Assembly: GCA_050697155.1 (NCBI GenBank)
Contig: JBOGZD010000001.1
Span: 1-64,000 of the forward strand
DNA: 64,000 nt
Direction of reading: 5' to 3'
Origin: JBOGZD01 sp050697155
GTDB lineage: Bacteria > Actinomycetota > Thermoleophilia > Solirubrobacterales > 70-9
Shown here: piece by piece, positions 8,177 to 15,868 of the stretch
Layout: each line of letters begins with the position of its first letter
Position numbering within the stretch: the stretch's first letter is position 1
The notes under the pieces: generated by a model
The model's input: the letters and a program-made list of their open reading frames with translations, nothing else
Told to the model about the DNA's origin: nothing
The model's database searches: none
Made by a program: the position numbers and the translations under genes

Positions 8177-8512
8177 CTACTGCTGCGGCTCGCGCGAAAC
8201 GGCGCGCTGCAGCGCAAGGCCGAGCCCGGCGACTGCGAGCGCGACCGCTGCCATCGCGATCACGTCAAAGCCGGTGAACGGGAGCGGCCCGACGTTGTCG
8301 TTGAGCGTGGCGGTCGGCTCCTCGCCGGGATCGGAGCTGGGGGCACCCGTGGGCGGCTCGCCCTTGGTGCCCTCGTTGATCACCTGCAAGGTCGAGCGGT
8401 ACTCGTCGTCGGTCGGCGAGATCTCCTGCGCGCCGGCAAGCGCCGGAGCGAGCATCGATGCGCAAAGCGCGACCACGAGCGCCCCCGCAAGCTTGGTCTT
8501 CAGCACATTCAT
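8177..8512 (-). CDS. small secreted LPFTG-anchored protein with PTDDEY motif
   Basis: About 111 residues from ATG 8512. TTG 8521 is an alternative with AGGAG 11 nt upstream. A signal peptide (MNVLKTKLAGALVVALCASM) ends near ALAGAQE. The mature N terminus carries ISPTDDEYRSTLQVI. A Pro/Thr-rich linker then leads to a sortase sorting signal: LPFTG, a hydrophobic stretch (DVIAMAAVALAVAGLGLAL) and basic residues QRAVSRE. It should be attached to the cell wall by a sortase; a candidate is at 33147. The same PTDD(Q/E)Y motif occurs in the proteins at 8677 and 19448. No known domain is recognised. Confidence 0.85.
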   Translation of the reverse strand: MNVLKTKLAGALVVALCASMLAPALAGAQEISPTDDEYRSTLQVINEGTKGEPPTGAPSSDPGEEPTATLNDNVGPLPFTGFDVIAMAAVALAVAGLGLALQRAVSREPQQ

Positions 8513-8603
8513 GGTTCGCAACGGGACCGATTCTCCTTTGAGATCGAGGTTGGACACACCGACGAGCGTAGGCCGCCCGGGTGAGACGAGCGTGAGCGAT
8601 GGA

Positions 8604-8653
8604 TGAGAAACGCTCTCACGAACCGATCTCATCGCGCTCTCATGGCCGTCTCA
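8604..8653. promoter_or_regulatory. TCTCA direct-repeat array, candidate response-regulator operator
   Basis: TCTCA occurs at 8614, 8627, 8638 and 8649, the last three at exact 11-bp spacing. The inverse word TGAGA lies at 8582 and 8604. The array sits between the divergent starts of two PTDD(Q/E)Y-motif genes. OmpR-family regulators bind direct repeats about 11 bp apart, and an OmpR-type regulator is encoded 2 kb downstream at 10596. The link is inferred. Confidence 0.5.
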
Positions 8654-8676
8654 TCCGCGTGCGGCAGGCTTAGCCG

Positions 8677-9075
8677 GTGACCGGCCAGCGCATGCTCCTC
8701 GCCGGTGCCCAGGCGCTGATCGTGGGCGCCCTGCTGGCGGTGATCTACTTCACCCTGCTCAAGCCGGACGACGACGGCACCCTGTTCGGCGTCGATGCGC
8801 CCCAGGACCGCCCCCGGGTGGTGCAGAAGCCGCCGCAGGATGGTGAGCGCGACCGTGGCGACCGACGCGCCGAACGGGTGCGCGAGCCCGGCGCGGCCCC
8901 CGGCCCTCGCGGCCGGCTCGTCGGTTTCGGTCCCGCGCCGGGCGTGGCCCCCGGCCCCGGCCAGGGACCGCCGGGGGGCGACGGCGGGCCACCCGAGGAG
9001 GGCGACAGTCCCACCGACGACCAGTATCAGGGCACCCTCGCCCGTCTCGAGGCGATGCTCGACGCGGGCCCCTAG
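8677..9075 (+). CDS. membrane-anchored proline/glycine-rich protein with C-terminal PTDDQY motif
   Basis: A 132-residue protein starting at GTG 8677. One N-terminal membrane segment (about 7-27, AQALIVGALLAVIYFTLL) acts as anchor. A low-complexity Arg/Pro/Gly linker (about 45-110) follows. The C terminus has SPTDDQYQGTLARLEAMLDA, matching the motif at the mature N terminus of the LPFTG proteins at 8177 and 19448. No ribosome site is seen and the start is close to a TA-rich box, so the transcript may be leaderless. It lies 78 bp upstream of the sensor kinase gene on the same strand, so it could be co-expressed with the two-component system. Confidence 0.75.
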   Translation: MTGQRMLLAGAQALIVGALLAVIYFTLLKPDDDGTLFGVDAPQDRPRVVQKPPQDGERDRGDRRAERVREPGAAPGPRGRLVGFGPAPGVAPGPGQGPPGGDGGPPEEGDSPTDDQYQGTLARLEAMLDAGP

Positions 9076-9153
9076 CCGGATCGAGCGACACGGTCACCGC
9101 GCCACCGGCAAGCCGGCCCGCGGCGAGCCGGCGCGGGTTACGCTGCGCAGGTT

Positions 9154-10590
9154 GTGCTGATCGAATCGCGCGAATCCGCGCCCGAGCATGCGGCCGAGGC
9201 CCCGCTCGCCCGCAAGTCGCTGCTCGCAGGGGTGCGCTCGCGCGTGCTCGTCTCCTTCCTCGCCCTGCTCGTGGTCTCGACCGCAGCCTCCGTGTTCGTG
9301 CTTCGGGAGGTGCTGATCTCGCGGATCGGCGAGGAGGTCGAGGAGGACCTGGCCGCAAGCGTGGAGCCCTTGCGGGCGCTCTCCGAACAGGCGGACGCGG
9401 GCGATTCCATCGGCGGCACGCGGGGACTCCTCGACGCATTCCTCGACCAGAACGCCGCTCCGGTCGACGGCGCGCTCGTCGCCTTCCTCGACGGCCGGCC
9501 GTACGGAGGAGTCTCCACCGCGCCGCCCGAGGCCAACCTGCCGCAGTCGATCGCTCCGCTGGGGACCGAGACGACGCCCCAGAGCGGCCCGCTCGACACA
9601 TCGCTCGGCGAGGCCCGGTACGTCGCCGTCCCGATCGCGGGCGAGCCCCCTGCGGTCGTGGTGGCCGTCGCGCTCACCGACGACAAGCGCGATCAGGTCG
9701 AGTCCGCCGTACAGATCGCGGTCGGCGCATCGGCGGTCGTGCTGCTGCTCGCGTCACTGTTCATCTGGCTCGCCGCGGGGCGCGCGATCGCGCCGCTGAA
9801 GGCGCTGTCGCGAACCGCGCGCACGATCAGCGAGACCGACCTCTCGGGCCGAATCCCCGTGAGGGGCGGCGACGAGATCGCGGAGCTCGGGCGAACATTC
9901 AACGGCATGCTCGACCGGCTCGAGGTCGCGTTCGCCGGCCAGAAGGACTTCCTCACCGACGTCAGCCACGAGCTGCGCACCCCGATCACGATCGTCCGCG
10001 GCCACCTCGAGACGCTCGGCGACTCGCCACGCGAGCGCGAGGAGGCGATCGCGGTGATCCAGGACGAGCTCGATCGGATGAGCCGCTACGTCGACGACCT
10101 GCTGCTGCTGACCAAGGCGCCGCGGCCCGACTTCCTCCGGGTGGGGCCGATCGACCTCGACCTCTTCACCCACGATCTGTACGCGAAGACGCGCAGCCTC
10201 GGCGACCGCGAGTGGCGCCTCGACGGCACCGGCGTCGGGATCGTGGTCGCCGACCCCCACCGGCTCACCCAGGCGGTGATGAACCTGGCCGAGAACGCGC
10301 TCAAGCAGACCGGCGAAGGCGACCCGATCTGGCTCGGCAGCTCCCTGGTCGGCGACCGGGCGCGGCTCTGGGTCCGCGACGACGGCCCGGGGATCGATCC
10401 GCTCGACCAGCAGCGGATCTTCGAGCGCTTCGCCCGGGGCGGGGGGCCCGGCGCCGTCGACGGCGCCGGGCTCGGGCTCGCGATCGTGCGCGCGATCGCC
10501 GAAGCGCACGGGGGCAGGATCGAGCTCGAGAGCCGGCCGCAGAGCGGCGCCACGTTCACGATCGTGCTGCCGGTCTCGCCGGTGGAGTGA
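9154..10590 (+). CDS. sensor histidine kinase (HAMP, HisKA, HATPase)
   Basis: A 478-residue two-pass membrane kinase. Membrane segment 1 is near residues 30-50, with an extracytoplasmic sensor region of about 130 residues. Membrane segment 2 is near 190-212, followed by a HAMP linker (GRAIAPLKALSRTARTISE). The HisKA H-box is FLTDVSHELRTPITIVRGH, with the phospho-accepting His near residue 272. The ATP-binding domain has the N-box NLAENALKQT, the G1 box DDGPGIDPLDQQRIF and the G2 box GAGLGLAIV. The next gene, 5 bp downstream, is its OmpR-type partner. The sensed signal is unknown. Nearby surface-protein genes suggest envelope sensing. Confidence 0.93.
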   Translation: MLIESRESAPEHAAEAPLARKSLLAGVRSRVLVSFLALLVVSTAASVFVLREVLISRIGEEVEEDLAASVEPLRALSEQADAGDSIGGTRGLLDAFLDQNAAPVDGALVAFLDGRPYGGVSTAPPEANLPQSIAPLGTETTPQSGPLDTSLGEARYVAVPIAGEPPAVVVAVALTDDKRDQVESAVQIAVGASAVVLLLASLFIWLAAGRAIAPLKALSRTARTISETDLSGRIPVRGGDEIAELGRTFNGMLDRLEVAFAGQKDFLTDVSHELRTPITIVRGHLETLGDSPREREEAIAVIQDELDRMSRYVDDLLLLTKAPRPDFLRVGPIDLDLFTHDLYAKTRSLGDREWRLDGTGVGIVVADPHRLTQAVMNLAENALKQTGEGDPIWLGSSLVGDRARLWVRDDGPGIDPLDQQRIFERFARGGGPGAVDGAGLGLAIVRAIAEAHGGRIELESRPQSGATFTIVLPVSPVE

Positions 10591-10595
10591 GGGCG

Positions 10596-11264
10596 GTGAG
10601 CCGGATCCTGATCGCCGAGGACGAGGCGAGGCTGGCGTCGTTCCTGGAGAAGGGCCTGCGCGCGAGCGGGTTTGCGACGACCGTGGTCGGGGACGGCCAG
10701 CTTGCGAGCACGATGGCGCGCGATGACGACTTCGACCTGCTGGTGCTCGATCTCGGGTTGCCGGGCATGGACGGCCTCGACGTGCTGCGCGAGCTGCGAC
10801 GTGGGGGCCAGCGGCTGCCGGTGATCGTGCTCACCGCACGCGGCGACCCGCTCGACCGGGTCACCGGACTGGAGACCGGCGCCGACGACTACCTGGCAAA
10901 GCCGTTTCACTTCGAGGAGCTCGTCGCTCGGATCAAGGCGCGGTTGCGCGAGGGAGCCGCCTCCGCCTCCGCCGGGGACGCGCAGCTGCGGGTCGGCGAC
11001 CTGGGCCTCGACCTGCGCACCCGCTGGGTCACGGTCGCCGGGCGCCGGGTGGAGCTGAGCACGCGCGAGTTCGAGCTCCTGCGCACCTTCCTCGAGCACC
11101 CCAACCAGGTGCTCAGCCGCGAGCAGCTGCTGGCGCTCGTCTGGGACTATGACTACGACCCCGGCTCAAACGTGGTCGACGTCTACGTCGGTTACCTGCG
11201 GCGCAAGCTCGGCGGCGAGCGGTTCGAGACCGTGCGCGGCGTCGGCTACCGCTTCCGCGCCTGA
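10596..11264 (+). CDS. OmpR/PhoB-family response regulator
   Basis: A 222-residue regulator starting at GTG 10596, 5 bp after the kinase stop, so the two are translationally linked. The receiver domain has the acidic pair in LIAEDEARL, the acceptor Asp in LLVLDLGLPGMDG, the switch Thr in VLTARGD and the Lys in YLAKPF. The C-terminal winged helix shows VELSTREFELLRTFLEHPNQ, VLSREQLLALVWDY and VDVYVGYLRRKLGG. This is a complete class II regulator. The TCTCA array at 8604-8653 is a candidate binding site. Confidence 0.95.
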   Translation: MSRILIAEDEARLASFLEKGLRASGFATTVVGDGQLASTMARDDDFDLLVLDLGLPGMDGLDVLRELRRGGQRLPVIVLTARGDPLDRVTGLETGADDYLAKPFHFEELVARIKARLREGAASASAGDAQLRVGDLGLDLRTRWVTVAGRRVELSTREFELLRTFLEHPNQVLSREQLLALVWDYDYDPGSNVVDVYVGYLRRKLGGERFETVRGVGYRFRA

Positions 11265-11272
11265 GCGGGAAC

Positions 11273-11677
11273 TCAGCTCAGGACGTTGCGCAGGTCGAAG
11301 GCGCGGATGCCCTCGGGCCCGACGTCGGTGCAGTCGAAGAAGCGTGGGTTGACGCACTCATAGGCGGGGCCGTCGCCCTCGTAGCAGGGCTCGACCCGAA
11401 ACTGGCACTGCGGCAGTGGCTCGCCGGTCATCTTGATCCCGCCGAAGCCGCCGCTGTGCTCGGCGAGCTCGAACATGTCGAGGTCGATCTCGGCTCGAAA
11501 CACCTTGCGCATGCAGCCGATGTAGCGGGCGCCCGAGAGCGCGTCCTCGTAGCTGTAGAGGAACCGGCAGCCCATCTCGATACAGCCGCGCGGCTCGATC
11601 AGCTTGTCGCAGAACGTGCGGCAGCGACGGCACTCGCCCGTGCGAATCCGGTCTCCTCCACGCTGCTTGAGCGCCAC
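11273..11677 (-). CDS. cysteine-rich conserved hypothetical protein
   Basis: A 134-residue soluble protein with ten cysteines. They cluster as CRRCRTFC near the N terminus, then RGCIEMGC and IGC, and later QC, PC, EC and DC. The spacing suggests zinc or iron-sulfur binding, but I recognise no named family. It lies 11 bp downstream of dnaE on the same strand and 8 bp from the convergent response-regulator stop. Co-transcription with dnaE is likely. An earlier study of cysteine-rich partners of replication proteins is not known to me, so no function is assigned. Confidence 0.7.
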   Translation of the reverse strand: MALKQRGGDRIRTGECRRCRTFCDKLIEPRGCIEMGCRFLYSYEDALSGARYIGCMRKVFRAEIDLDMFELAEHSGGFGGIKMTGEPLPQCQFRVEPCYEGDGPAYECVNPRFFDCTDVGPEGIRAFDLRNVLS

Positions 11678-11688
11678 GAGACGGAAGT

Positions 11689-14600
11689 CTATGCGGCCAG
11701 GGCCCTGGGGCCGAGCAGCTGGTCGAGCTCGGCGCGCAGCGCCCCCGAGGGGGTGACGCGGTACTCGCTGCCGAAGCGCAGCCGCCGGACGCCCTCGCGC
11801 GTGCGCATCTCGAGCAACACCTCGCTCTTGCCGGGGAAGCTCTCGAACAGCGCCTTGAGCTCGTCGACGACCCCGGGACCGAACCCCGCCGCGTCGATCC
11901 GCAGCAGGATCGGCTTGCCATCGGCGCGGGCCTCAGCCTTCGCCCGCGCCGCCGCGAGCTCGTCCTCGCCCGGCTCGAAGTGCTCCGCCTCGGCGACCAC
12001 GAGGCTCATCTCGCCGCGTCCCTTGTGGTCGACCCGCCCGCGTACGACAACCACCCGATCGAGCTCGATCGCCGTTGCCGCGTCGCCGGCGGCGTCCCGG
12101 ATGAACAGCTCCAACCGCCCCTCCAGGTCGTCGAGGGTGGCGAACATGACGTAGCCGCCGGTTCGGGTGCGCACCTTCTTCGCCTCGCTGACGATCCCGC
12201 CCACGGTGACCCAGGAGCCGTCGGGCAGCGCCGCGACCTCGGGGAGCGGCTTGTCGACCCTGGCCCGGAGCGCGTCGCGAACCTCGCCCAGCGGATGCGC
12301 GGACAGGAACGTGCCCAGGGTCTCCTTCTCGAGCCGCAGCAGCTCGCGCTGATCGAACTCCTCCGCGGGGACGATCGGGTGGCGCGGCGGCGCCAAGCCG
12401 CCGGCCGGCGCGTCGCCTCCGGGCCCGCCACCGAGGTCGAAGATCGACCCCTGGCCGCGCCGCGAGTCCTCCTGAGCCTGGGAGCCCGCCGCCTGCGCGC
12501 TCACCAGCACCTCGAGCATCCCGCGGCGGCTGGCGCCGGTCGAGTCGAGCGCGCCGCACTTGACCAGGCACTCGATCGCGCGGCGGTTGACGGCGCGGGC
12601 ATCCACCCGCTCGCAGAACTCCCAGATCGACTCGAACGACCCGCCTCCCTCGCGCGCGGAGATGATCGCCTCGACCGCGGCGTGGCCGACGTTCTTGACC
12701 GCGTCCAGCCCGAACCTGATCGAGTTGCCGCTGACCACGAACCCGTGGTCGGAGGAGTTGATGTCGGGGGGCTGGACCTCGATCCCCATCGCCTCGCAGC
12801 GGTTGACGAAGAACGGCACCTTGTCCTTGGTCTGCATCACCGATGAGATCACCGCGGCCATGTACTCGGCGGGGTAGTTCGCCTTCAGGTAGGCGGTGCG
12901 GTAGGCGATCAGCGCGTAGCAGGCCGCGTGCGAGCGGTTGAAGCTGTAATCGGCAGCGGCGGTCATCAGCGACCAGAGGTCGCGGGCGACGCGGCGCTCG
13001 GTGCCGGAGTCGGCGAGCCCGGCGAGGAACTTATCCTCCATCGTCGCCATCAGGTCGCGCTTCTTCTTGCCCACCGCCTTTCGCAGGTCGTCGGCCTCGG
13101 CGGGGCTGAAGCCCGCCATCCGCTTGGCGATCTCCATCAGCTGCTCCTGGTAGATGCAGCAGCCGTAGGTCGCCTCGGTGATCGGGCGCAGCCGCTCGTC
13201 CGCGTACGTGACCGACTCCGGGTCGCGCTTGCCGCGCGCGTAGTCGTCGATGTAGCGCATCGCCCCGGGGCGGTAGAGCGAGACCAGCGCGACGATGTCG
13301 CCGAACTCCGTCGGCCGCACCTTGCGAAGCGCGTCGCGCATCCCGTCCGACTCGAGCTGGAACACGCCGACCGCGTCGCCGCGGGCAAGCATCTCGAACG
13401 TCCTGTCGTCGTCGAGCGCGATCCGCTCGGTGTCGAGCTCGATCCCGCGCGAGCGCTTGATGATCTCGACCGCGTCCTCGATCACGTCGAGGTTTCGCAG
13501 CCCGAGGAAGTCCATCTTCAACAGGCCGATCTCCTCGATCGGCCCCATCGAGTACTGGGTGACGATCTTGTACTGGCGCTCGGGCTTGCCGTTCTGGCCC
13601 CTGGCCGCGGCCGCGCCCCGGTCCTCGGCGAGCTGGAGGGGGACGATCTCGCGCAGCGGCCGATCGGCGATCACGACCGCGGCGGCGTGGATCGAGTTGT
13701 TGCGGACGATGCCCTCGAGCCCTCGGGCCACGTCGACGATACGGCGCGCGTCGCGGTCGGCGTCGTAGGTCGCGCGCAGCTCCTCGCCCGGTTTCAGGCA
13801 GTGCTCGAAGCTCGGGCTGCGGCCCATGATCGGCTCCGGGATCTGCTTGGCGATCCGGTCCCCGGTGGCGTAGTCGTAGCCGAGCACCCGGGCCGCGTCG
13901 CGAGTCGCCGCCCTCGGCGCCATCTTGCCGAAGGTGATGATCTGGGCCACCGACTCGCGGCCGTACTTCTCGGCCACGTAGCGGATCACCCGCTCGCGCC
14001 CGCGGACCGAGAAGTCGATGTCGATGTCCGGCATCGACTTGCGGGCCGGGTTGAGGAAGCGCTCGAACAGCAGGTCGTTGGCGAGCGGGTCGAGGTCGGT
14101 GATGTTGAGCGAGTAGGCGACGATCGAGCCGGCGGCCGATCCCCGCCCCGGGCCGACCGCGATCCCGTTGTCCTTGGCGAACTTGACGAAGTCCCAGACG
14201 ATCAGGAAGTAGGACTCGAACCCCATCTCGGCGATCACCTCGAGCTCGAACCCGGCCCGCTCCCGCGCCGCGCCCGGCAGCGGCTCGCCGTAGCGGCGCC
14301 GCAGGCCGTCCTCGACGAGCCGTCGGAGCATCGCTCCCGGCTCCTCACCGTCGGGGGTCGGGAAGCGCGGCAGCAGCAGCTTGCCGAGCTCGATCTCGAC
14401 CTCACAGCGCTCGGCGATCTCGAGCGTGGTCGCGACGGCGCCCGGCCACTCGGCGAACGACCGCTCCATCTCGTCCGGGCTCTTGAGGAAGAACTCGTTG
14501 GTCTCGAAGGTCAGCTTCGGCTGCTCGAGCGTCGACTTCGTCTGCACGCACAGCAGCGCCGCGTGGTTGTCGTAGTCCTCGCGGCGCAGGTAGTGGACGT

Positions 14601-15213
14601 CGGCGGTCGCGACGATCGGCCGGCTGAGCTCGCGCGCGATCGCCGCGATTCCCTGGTTGGCCTTGCGCTGCTCGGCGATCCCGTTCTCCTGCAGCTCGAA
14701 GTAGACGTTGTCGGCGCCGAAGACGCCGATCAGGTCGTCGACGTGGGCGCGAGCGTCGCCCCGGCGCTCCTCGACCAGGCGCCGGCAGAAGCGCGACTGC
14801 AGGCACCCGGTGAGCGCGATCACCCCGTCGGAGTGGCGGTCGAGCAGGTCCATGTCGACGTTAGCCTTGCCGCGCTGGAAGCCGTCGAGGAAGCCGGCCG
14901 AGGTGAGCTGGATCAGGTTGCGAAAGCCGGCGTCGCTGGCGGCGAGCAGGGTGAGGTGGTTGCGCTCGTAACGCGCCGCGTCGGTGTGGCGGTCGTCGAC
15001 GAAGTAGGCCTCGATCCCGAGGATCGGCTTGATCTGAGCCGCGCGGCAGGCCTTGTAGTGGTCGACCGCGCCGTTCATCACCCCGTGGTCGGTGAGGCCG
15101 AGGGCCGGCATCCCAAGCTCCGCGGCGCGGGTCGCAAGCGGCTCGATCTTGCACGCCCCATCGAGCAGCGAGTACTCGCTGTGGACGTGCAGATGGACGG
15201 CCCCCGCGCTCAC
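11689..15213 (-). CDS. dnaE: DNA polymerase III alpha subunit
   Basis: The replicative polymerase catalytic subunit, 1174 residues, normal for DnaE. Domains in order: PHP domain from the start (HLHVHSEYSLLDGA, LTDHGVMNG); polymerase core with catalytic aspartates in PDIDIDFSVRGRERV (about 393-407); the fingers and tandem helix-hairpin-helix region (about 750-900); an OB-fold (WVTVGGIVSEAKKV and VMFATLDDLEGRLELFI, about 990-1060); and a C-terminal tau-binding-like end. The PHP metal residues look intact, so intrinsic proofreading is possible. The start at 15213 is fixed by the conserved HVHSEYSLLDG eight residues in. It is divergent from sixA. Confidence 0.98.
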   Translation of the reverse strand: MSAGAVHLHVHSEYSLLDGACKIEPLATRAAELGMPALGLTDHGVMNGAVDHYKACRAAQIKPILGIEAYFVDDRHTDAARYERNHLTLLAASDAGFRNLIQLTSAGFLDGFQRGKANVDMDLLDRHSDGVIALTGCLQSRFCRRLVEERRGDARAHVDDLIGVFGADNVYFELQENGIAEQRKANQGIAAIARELSRPIVATADVHYLRREDYDNHAALLCVQTKSTLEQPKLTFETNEFFLKSPDEMERSFAEWPGAVATTLEIAERCEVEIELGKLLLPRFPTPDGEEPGAMLRRLVEDGLRRRYGEPLPGAARERAGFELEVIAEMGFESYFLIVWDFVKFAKDNGIAVGPGRGSAAGSIVAYSLNITDLDPLANDLLFERFLNPARKSMPDIDIDFSVRGRERVIRYVAEKYGRESVAQIITFGKMAPRAATRDAARVLGYDYATGDRIAKQIPEPIMGRSPSFEHCLKPGEELRATYDADRDARRIVDVARGLEGIVRNNSIHAAAVVIADRPLREIVPLQLAEDRGAAAARGQNGKPERQYKIVTQYSMGPIEEIGLLKMDFLGLRNLDVIEDAVEIIKRSRGIELDTERIALDDDRTFEMLARGDAVGVFQLESDGMRDALRKVRPTEFGDIVALVSLYRPGAMRYIDDYARGKRDPESVTYADERLRPITEATYGCCIYQEQLMEIAKRMAGFSPAEADDLRKAVGKKKRDLMATMEDKFLAGLADSGTERRVARDLWSLMTAAADYSFNRSHAACYALIAYRTAYLKANYPAEYMAAVISSVMQTKDKVPFFVNRCEAMGIEVQPPDINSSDHGFVVSGNSIRFGLDAVKNVGHAAVEAIISAREGGGSFESIWEFCERVDARAVNRRAIECLVKCGALDSTGASRRGMLEVLVSAQAAGSQAQEDSRRGQGSIFDLGGGPGGDAPAGGLAPPRHPIVPAEEFDQRELLRLEKETLGTFLSAHPLGEVRDALRARVDKPLPEVAALPDGSWVTVGGIVSEAKKVRTRTGGYVMFATLDDLEGRLELFIRDAAGDAATAIELDRVVVVRGRVDHKGRGEMSLVVAEAEHFEPGEDELAAARAKAEARADGKPILLRIDAAGFGPGVVDELKALFESFPGKSEVLLEMRTREGVRRLRFGSEYRVTPSGALRAELDQLLGPRALAA

Positions 15214-15281
15214 CGAGCCATCTTCGCAAGCGGCTCAGATGCCACCGGCGCGCGATCCCGCAACCTGCGAGGATCGCGGCC

Positions 15282-15725
15282 GTGGTTTGGCTGCTGCGCC
15301 ACGGGGAGGCCGAGGACGCGGCCTCGAATGACGCAGAGCGGCGGTTGACGGCGAAGGGGAAGCGCCAATCGATCGCCGCGGGCCGGGCGCTTGCCGCGCT
15401 CGGGGCCGAGGTCGAAGCGTGCCTGACGAGCCCGAAGCTGCGCGCCGCCCAGACGGCCCAGCTCGCCTGCGAGGCGCTCGGGATCGAGCCGGAGGAGGCC
15501 GATGGCCTGCGCGGCGGTGATTTCGATCCCGCCGAGCTCGCGGCCGGCCGCGGGTCCGTGTTGCTGGTCGGACACGAGCCCGACCTCTCGCGGGCGATCG
15601 AGGCCGCCACCGGCGCTCGGGCCGAGCTCAAGAAGGGCGGCATCGCGGCGCTCGACGGCGGCATCCTCGTCACCCTGCTGCGCCCGGGCCAAGTGAAGCG
15701 GATCGCGGCGGGCGGCAACGGCTGA
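15282..15725 (+). CDS. sixA: SixA-type phosphohistidine phosphatase
   Basis: A 147-residue histidine-phosphatase-superfamily protein beginning with VWLLRHGEAED, whose RHG motif holds the phosphorylated His. Further signatures are LTSPKLRAAQTAQ and the second His in LLVGHEPDLSRAI. Size and motif order fit SixA, which dephosphorylates histidine phosphotransfer proteins, but other small phosphomonoesterases share this fold. The start is GTG at 15282. The stop overlaps a possible CTG start of the downstream polysaccharide ligase gene. Confidence 0.88.
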   Translation: MVWLLRHGEAEDAASNDAERRLTAKGKRQSIAAGRALAALGAEVEACLTSPKLRAAQTAQLACEALGIEPEEADGLRGGDFDPAELAAGRGSVLLVGHEPDLSRAIEAATGARAELKKGGIAALDGGILVTLLRPGQVKRIAAGGNG

Positions 15726-15868
15726 GCTCCGAAGCCGGACACCCTGAGGGGCGATCGCGGGTCGAGCCCGCAGGCCTCTTCCTGATCGCACTGCTCGCCG
15801 TCGTCTGGTCGTGGTGGGCGTGGCAGGAGGGCGGCTACTTCGAAACGGTCTGGCTCCCCGGCACGATC

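Noticed and set aside
14205..14225. tRNA T-loop-like string near aggactcgaacccc
   Set aside because: It lies in the conserved dnaE coding frame and no acceptor or anticodon stem surrounds it. A similar gttcgaatcc at 17364 is also coding.
12928..15348. Very long open frame antisense to dnaE
   Set aside because: It is a GC-skew shadow of dnaE: low-complexity Arg/Gly/Val-rich translation, no ribosome site and no family motif.
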